The position numbers and the translations under genes were made by a program. Source: Atriophallophorus winterbourni (lineage: Eukaryota; Platyhelminthes; Trematoda; Plagiorchiida; Microphallidae). From it: 64,000 nt of DNA. The stretch's first letter is position 1; each line of letters begins with the position of its first letter. The stretch is taken from NCBI GenBank assembly GCA_013407085.1, contig JACCGJ010010804.1, positions 60,806 through 124,805 of the forward strand, read 5' to 3'. Under the pieces are notes generated by a model. The model did not search any database. It saw nothing but the letters and a program-made list of their open reading frames with translations, and was not told where the DNA came from. Of the stretch, positions 61,101 to 64,000 are shown piece by piece.

Positions 61101-62186
61101 TTCCCTGAAACCGAAAGACAAGCGAAGGCGCTGGGATGGGAGGGAGTTTTTCCAGAATATGCTAGTAATAACTGATGTTTGATCTAATTCAACCGTTAAT
61201 TTTTAGTCTTTCTGGAAGCCCCTGATCAAGTTTTAATTGAACGTACTCTAGCTAAACGGATCGATCCTGTCACTGGAAGTAAGTGATTTAGATATCTTGT
61301 ATTTTCAGAGCAATATCACCTGGTTATGTCACCTCCACCGGATGTCACGGTTCAGCAACGTCTTGAGCCATTAGCAGATAATACACCTGAGTTTATCACG
61401 AAAAATTTACAAGACTATACACAAGAAGCGATTCGACTGAAACAGTTCTATTCAACAATTTCGAAGACATTTGATGTCAACCGACACATAACGGATATTT
61501 ACGCGCACATATTGGATTATGTCAATCAACCACGTCGAAACGTTGGTGATCGGGTTCCCTGAAACCGAAAGACAAGCGAAGGCGCTGGGATGGGAGGGAG
61601 TTTTTCCAGAATATGCTAGTAATAACTGATGTTTGATCTAATTCAACCGTTAAGTTTTTAGTCTTTCTGGAAGCCCCTGATCAAGTTTTAATTGAACGTA
61701 CTCTAGCTAAACGGATCGATCCTGTCACTGGAAGTAAGTGATTTAGATATCTTGTATTTTCAGAGCAATATCACCTGGTTATGTCACCTCCACCGGATGT
61801 CACGGTTCAGCAACGTCTTGAGCCATTAGCAGATAATACACCTGAGTTTATCACGAAAAATTTACAAGACTATACACAAGAAGCGATTCGACTGAAACAG
61901 TTCTATTCAACAATTTCGAAGACATTTGATGTCAACCGACACATAACGGATATTTACGCGCACATATTGGATTATGTCAATCAACCACGTCGAAACGTTG
62001 GATTACGCACTCCACGCGTTCTTCTCATTGGATTGGTTGGTTCTGGAAGGAAAACGCAAGCAAGCCGTCTGGCGGAAAAGTATGGCCTTGTTGTGGTCAA
62101 TTGTGGAGATTTGTTGAAGCAACACATGGCGCGTTGTGAGCCATTAGGGAAGGAAGTCGCTAGTTACATCGCCAGAGGGGTACCAG
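55042..62186 (+). CDS. AK8: Adenylate kinase 8, N-terminal part (incomplete at right edge)
   Basis: Six coding exons, plus duplicated copies of the last ones, give a protein colinear with animal AK8, a two-domain adenylate kinase of cilia and axonemes that catalyses phosphoryl transfer between ATP and AMP. Visible in order: a short N-terminus with IPPEYVQYAEKHNLYNL, a first P-loop GPISSGKRT, the AMP-site segment GFPETERQAKAL, the LID signature KRIDPVTG, the linker with MSPPPDVTVQQRL, and a second P-loop GLVGSGRKT. The remaining second-domain exons lie beyond the window. The start is the first ATG of exon 1 at 55042. Introns 1 and 2 are only 28 and 32 nt and intron 3 is 5.6 kb. A 454/455-bp tandem duplication covers part of exon 4 plus exons 5 and 6. 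The second P-loop has Arg where the Walker A Lys is expected, and the first has Arg after its Lys. Confidence 0.88.
55166..55250 (+). CDS. AK8: AK8 exon 2
   Basis: 85 nt after a 28-nt intron. Reads RLLQSIIIDRPSDPITYLIE and onward, the helix preceding the first kinase domain. Ends phase 1 at donor gttagt. Confidence 0.82.
55283..55410 (+). CDS. AK8: AK8 exon 3 with first P-loop
   Basis: 128 nt after a 32-nt intron. Reads VPSIFLFGPISSGKRTLADL and onward, with Walker A GPISSGK. Ends phase 0 at gtgaga. Confidence 0.85.
55411..61013 (+). other. AK8 intron 3 (5.6 kb)
   Basis: Contains the CR1-like tail at 57650-58150 and otherwise AT-rich sequence with no recognised gene. Exons 3 and 4 are both phase 0 at the junction. 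Vertebrate AK8 has about 15 more residues here, so a small exon could be hidden. Confidence 0.5.
57650..58150 (-). mobile_element. CR1-like 3' end fragment in AK8 intron 3
   Basis: The minus strand near 58060 reads IRGILCVVWSPWFKKDVNIM, the CR1 tail motif, followed by a region resembling the 25300 and 29200 copies (ttccaa...acag). Confidence 0.5.
61014..61164 (+). CDS. AK8: AK8 exon 4
   Basis: 151 nt after acceptor actttaacccacag. Contains LKQTDCVKNGYIVIGFPETE, the adenylate-kinase AMP-binding segment. Ends phase 1. Its 3' part from 61092 is the start of the tandem duplication. Confidence 0.85.
61207..61278 (+). CDS. AK8: AK8 exon 5, copy 1
   Basis: 72 nt between a 42-nt and a 30-nt intron, phase 1 to 1. 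Reads FLEAPDQVLIERTLAKRIDP, the LID region. Identical to the copy at 61662. Confidence 0.75.
61309..61545 (+). CDS. AK8: AK8 exon 6, copy 1 (cut by duplication junction)
   Basis: Starts as exon 6 but meets the duplication junction after ...RRNV. Read through, the frame meets TGA at 61559-61561. A cryptic gtgatc donor exactly at 61546 would keep phase 1 and could splice to exon 5 copy 2. Otherwise this copy is presumably skipped. Confidence 0.55.
61662..61733 (+). CDS. AK8: AK8 exon 5, copy 2
   Basis: Identical to copy 1; the preceding intron differs by a one-base indel. Joining exon 4 (end 61164) directly to this exon restores a normal AK8 reading frame. Confidence 0.75.
61764..62186 (+). 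CDS. AK8: AK8 exon 6, copy 2, with second P-loop
   Basis: 423 nt, phase 1 to 1, donor gtaagc. Continues past the junction into RTPRVLLIGLVGSGRKTQA and the segment up to RGVP, matching the start of the AK8 second kinase domain. Confidence 0.85.
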
Positions 62187-62529
62187 GTAAGCATTTACGA
62201 AAATAAAGTTGTAATCAGACGCTAAATCTACATTTTACTACATGGATTTCCAAGTATTTACTTTGTCACATTTTTTCCTCCTCGCATTGGTTTTTTGTTG
62301 TTTTTTGTTTATTTATTTCATTATGCCGAGGTGCGGGTAGTATCGCGTGCGTATGGTTTCACCCATTGGATAGTGTCCTATGCTGCCGATTTTATTTTTC
62401 CCTCAATTGCCTGTGGTTATGTGGTGAGGATTAAGAGTAACCATTAAGTTCCTGAATGAGTATCCGCGGTGGTGTATTGTTTCAATCTTTTGTTTCAAAC
62501 AACATAATGAATTATGAGGAAGTCAATTG

Positions 62530-64000
62530 AATATATCTGAGGCCTATCGGGAAGTAGAATTATCGTCTAGCGACGTTGGTTGCACAATGAGTATGTATCA
62601 ATTGATCTTGATACTCATTGCTAGTCGGACCAATAACTGCATTAAACGATCCTAATATTGTAAGATTAAATACGATAAATACGAATTCTAAATGTTTAAC
62701 TAACAAATTAGCTCAACTATGTGAGCTCTTTGACAGATTTTCACCCGAATTGGTTGCAGTTACAAAGACTTGTTTCCAGCCCTATATGACTGATTCTGAG
62801 CTTTCGATTCAGAAAATGTTACTACTCCGTCGCGATCGCCTGAATTCCGGTGGTGGAGTTGCAGTCTACTTTCATGAACGTTTATAGCAGTGTAACGTAA
62901 TCGATCATTCTGACATCAGCCTTTCTGATACGATGTGGTGTTCAGTAAACCGGGTCAATGGAGATATATGTACGTTCGGCATCATTTACCCTTCGCCATC
63001 ATTCGAAGGTTCATTAAATGATAAACCACTCGAATCCTTGCAATACATCACAAGCTCTCAGGCAACTCAATTGATTATCATGTGCGATTTTAATCTTCCG
63101 CATCCATTTTCAAAAAGTGAGCACTCCCTACATTCGTTTGAACATAAATTCGAGGAGATTATCGTAATCGCTTCACTACAAAACCACGTTGACCAGCCAA
63201 ATCACAGATAGGGTCTTGACCAACCTTCAACCCTAAACCTTGTCTTAACGTCTCAAGCAACCGTAGTAGAGGACATACAATACCTGGGACCCCTGAAAAA
63301 GAGTGACTATGCGGTGCTTGTCTTTGATTATGTATGTAGTGCTAAACGATTGAGCCAACAGACAAACATCTTACGGAAAAAACAATTTCAATCCTTAAAT
63401 ATCTGTCTTCAGCATGCACACACTCAAGAGTTTGATTGCATGGATTATGGTTCATATTACAATGTATTTCTAAATTATTTGAATTCGAAGATTGACGAAA
63501 ACTCGAGTTTTGTAGCACACCAATGCTACCACAACTACCAGTTTGTTATGCGGAGTAGAACTAAGAAATTGTTAGCTATAAAGTGAGAGTGTTTGGAAAC
63601 TCATAATAATTTCGATAAGGAAACAAATTGGAAGGATTCTGTAAGATACCGACCCACGCCATGACTCTTGTAAGAGAAGATCGCACGCAGTTCCAATGAA
63701 ACTTGCTTATAAGAATGGAAAATAATCCTAAGATTTTCTACAGGATATTAAATGAGCTATCAAATATCAAACGAGGCTTATTCTCTGTACAAAACGTTTA
63801 TTGACTACTCGCCCAAGATACCGCTGATGCTTTATATACACTTTTTATACACTTGTCTTCATTCCTAAGCGTAGTATCAAGCGTCAAATTTTTCTAAATT
63901 TGCCACATTTTGGATATATTCAGTGAAATGACCGTCAACGAATGCATGGTTAGGCCGGAACTTTGTAAACTAAACTAAAATTAGTCCCATGGTGCAGACA
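62530..64000 (+). mobile_element. CR1-like LINE, endonuclease part, in an AK8 intron
   Basis: Reads NTNSKCLTNKLAQLCELFDR, ELVAVTKTCF (ETW position changed to KTC), NSGGGVAVYFHERL and QLIIMCDFNLPHP: the AP-endonuclease motifs of CR1/Jockey-type LINEs. A frame break occurs around 62885. The RT is outside the window or lost. Confidence 0.7.

Larger units (their letters stand above)
61092..62000 (+). repeat. Tandem duplication inside AK8 (unit about 454/455 bp)
   Basis: Bases 61092-61545 recur from 61546 with one 1-bp indel (taattttta versus taagttttta). The unit holds the 3' part of exon 4, exon 5, two introns and most of exon 6. Near-identity means a very recent duplication or an assembly artefact. 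Confidence 0.9.

Overview
This is eukaryotic, AT-rich DNA from a flatworm-like genome, most probably a digenean trematode close to the schistosomes. That is an inference from four things: many very small symmetrical exons, introns of about 28-32 nt, SINE-like repeats carrying a hammerhead ribozyme core, and a dense load of CR1/RTE-like, Penelope-like and Ty3/Gypsy retroelements. No bacterial operons, rRNA genes or CRISPR arrays were seen. Most open frames longer than 60 codons are chance frames or retroelement debris.

The main find is a plus-strand micro-exon gene over roughly 4.8-43.3 kb. About 30 exons of 9-51 nt were read directly from splice signals. Exons up to 34573 are symmetrical, keep one open phase (phase 1) and have lengths divisible by three. 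One 17-nt exon (34654-34670) then changes the phase from 1 to 0. Every later exon is symmetrical and open in phase 0, most are exactly 30 nt (10 residues) and many have a gtgagt donor. The gene ends in an exon with an in-frame TAG and an AATAAA signal at 43251. Together the pieces encode about 290 residues over 38 kb. The architecture matches the micro-exon genes (MEGs) known from schistosomes, which encode variably spliced, usually secreted proteins. The 5' end with a start codon or signal peptide was not found and may lie upstream of the window.

The second gene, from 55042 to beyond the right edge, is the 5' part of adenylate kinase 8 (AK8), a two-domain axonemal/ciliary-type adenylate kinase. 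It has tiny first introns, one 5.6-kb intron, and a nearly perfect 454/455-bp tandem duplication of exons 4(part)-5-6 that breaks the frame unless splicing avoids it.

Mobile DNA by region: Penelope-like GIY-YIG fragment (9.6-10.5 kb); internally deleted Gypsy element with LTR and target-site duplication (13.15-15.07 kb, minus); R2-like non-LTR RT remnant (15.5-16.3 kb, minus); LINE 5'-region copy (18.9-19.5 kb); Tigger/pogo-like DNA transposon (21.6-22.8 kb); non-LTR RT (22.9-23.7 kb); CR1-like element (25.4-28.0 kb, minus) with tails at 29 and 58 kb; RTE-like remnant (31.7-33.1 kb); Gypsy RNase H and integrase pieces (44.9-47 kb, minus); LINE pieces on both strands (47.4-52.3 kb); CR1-like endonuclease inside an AK8 intron (62.5-64 kb). 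Two related SINE-like families with hammerhead cores are scattered at 4-18 kb, 40-43 kb and 53 kb. Much of this DNA lies in the introns of the micro-exon gene.
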